A stretch of 28,867 bases of DNA from a virus. The notes under the pieces were generated by a model. It was not told where the DNA came from. It made no database searches and worked only from the letters and a program-made list of their open reading frames with translations. Location: the IMG/VR virus record IMGVR_UViG_3300009610_000072, positions 1-28,867 of that record; one strand, 5' to 3'. A program made the position numbers and the translations under genes. This document shows positions 28,699 to 28,867 of the stretch, in pieces (position 1 is the stretch's first letter; every line of letters begins with the position of its first letter).

Positions 28699-28867
28699 AT
28701 TCGCCCACCTCGAAAAACTCGAGACCACCGCCCTCCACCTCCGCATGGCCGAGCTTCGCGGCACAACCTCCATGGACGCCGCCATCAGCGGCAACGACTT
28801 GTCCGATCAATCGCTGAAGGAATTGGTCTGCATCATGCGCCTTTTGCGCGGGCGCTCTTCCACCCGC
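28679..28867 (+). CDS. Partial hypothetical protein (runs off right edge)
   Basis: An open frame from ATG 28679 (AAGGA 8 bases upstream) to the end, 63 codons with no stop. Earlier ATG 28661 or later 28691 are possible starts. The visible part begins MPDVMDEFAHLEKLE and is helical and charged, with SMDAAISGNDLSDQSLKELVC near residue 37. It overlaps the previous gene by 20 bases. The C-terminus and any function are outside the window. Confidence 0.6.
   Translation, partial: MPDVMDEFAHLEKLETTALHLRMAELRGTTSMDAAISGNDLSDQSLKELVCIMRLLRGRSSTR

Overview
The window reads as a segment of a tailed double-stranded DNA bacteriophage genome (or a prophage or metagenomic contig of one). It has almost no non-coding space, very short genes, frequent 4-base ATGA stop/start overlaps, and a recognisable packaging, capsid, tail and lysis gene set. 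The portal, adaptor, SU10-like major capsid protein, collar-type tail fibre and absence of any tape measure, sheath or baseplate gene point to a podovirus-like virion. Two-step lysis genes (holin, lysozyme, lipoprotein) suggest a Gram-negative, probably proteobacterial, host. No integrase, tRNA, CRISPR array or insertion sequence was found. All family names rest on reading motifs and recall, not on database searches.

Layout. From about 21.9 kb down to base 1 everything is on the minus strand (late, virion block). In transcription order it holds: an unknown 193-aa protein, a small-terminase-like HTH protein, a PD-(D/E)XK nuclease-like protein, three small structural or coiled-coil proteins, a 946-aa repeat-rich fibre-like protein, terminase large subunit, a small membrane protein, portal, a conserved 101-aa protein, scaffold-like protein, major capsid protein, a head-fibre-like protein, a strong intrinsic terminator, two glycosyltransferase-like proteins around a small protein, the adaptor, the collar-domain tail fibre, a lysis cassette (secreted small protein, lysozyme, holin, small membrane protein, overlapping lipoprotein), a coiled-coil membrane protein, a 55-aa two-helix membrane protein, a 522-aa virion protein, two small proteins, and a partial Ala/Gly-rich virion protein running off the left edge.

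Between about 21.89 and 22.37 kb lies a 480-base divergent intergenic region rich in direct and inverted repeats; it is the best candidate for a control region or origin. From 22.37 kb to the right edge all genes are on the plus strand. They form a train of about 19 very small genes: zinc-finger proteins, a von Willebrand A-type protein with an intact MIDAS motif, a ribbon-helix-helix-like protein, a winged-helix-like protein and many unrecognised proteins, linked in ATGA-coupled chains. These look like early or accessory genes.

Beyond the genes, the window carries a dispersed family of 13-19 bp perfect palindromes with a 3-base TTC/GAA loop, most with the core GCGAAGC/GCTTCGC. They lie both between genes and in frame inside genes, mainly at 9.2-11 kb and 18.6-25.8 kb. 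Two unrelated rightward proteins also share the C-terminal ending PT-x-DML.
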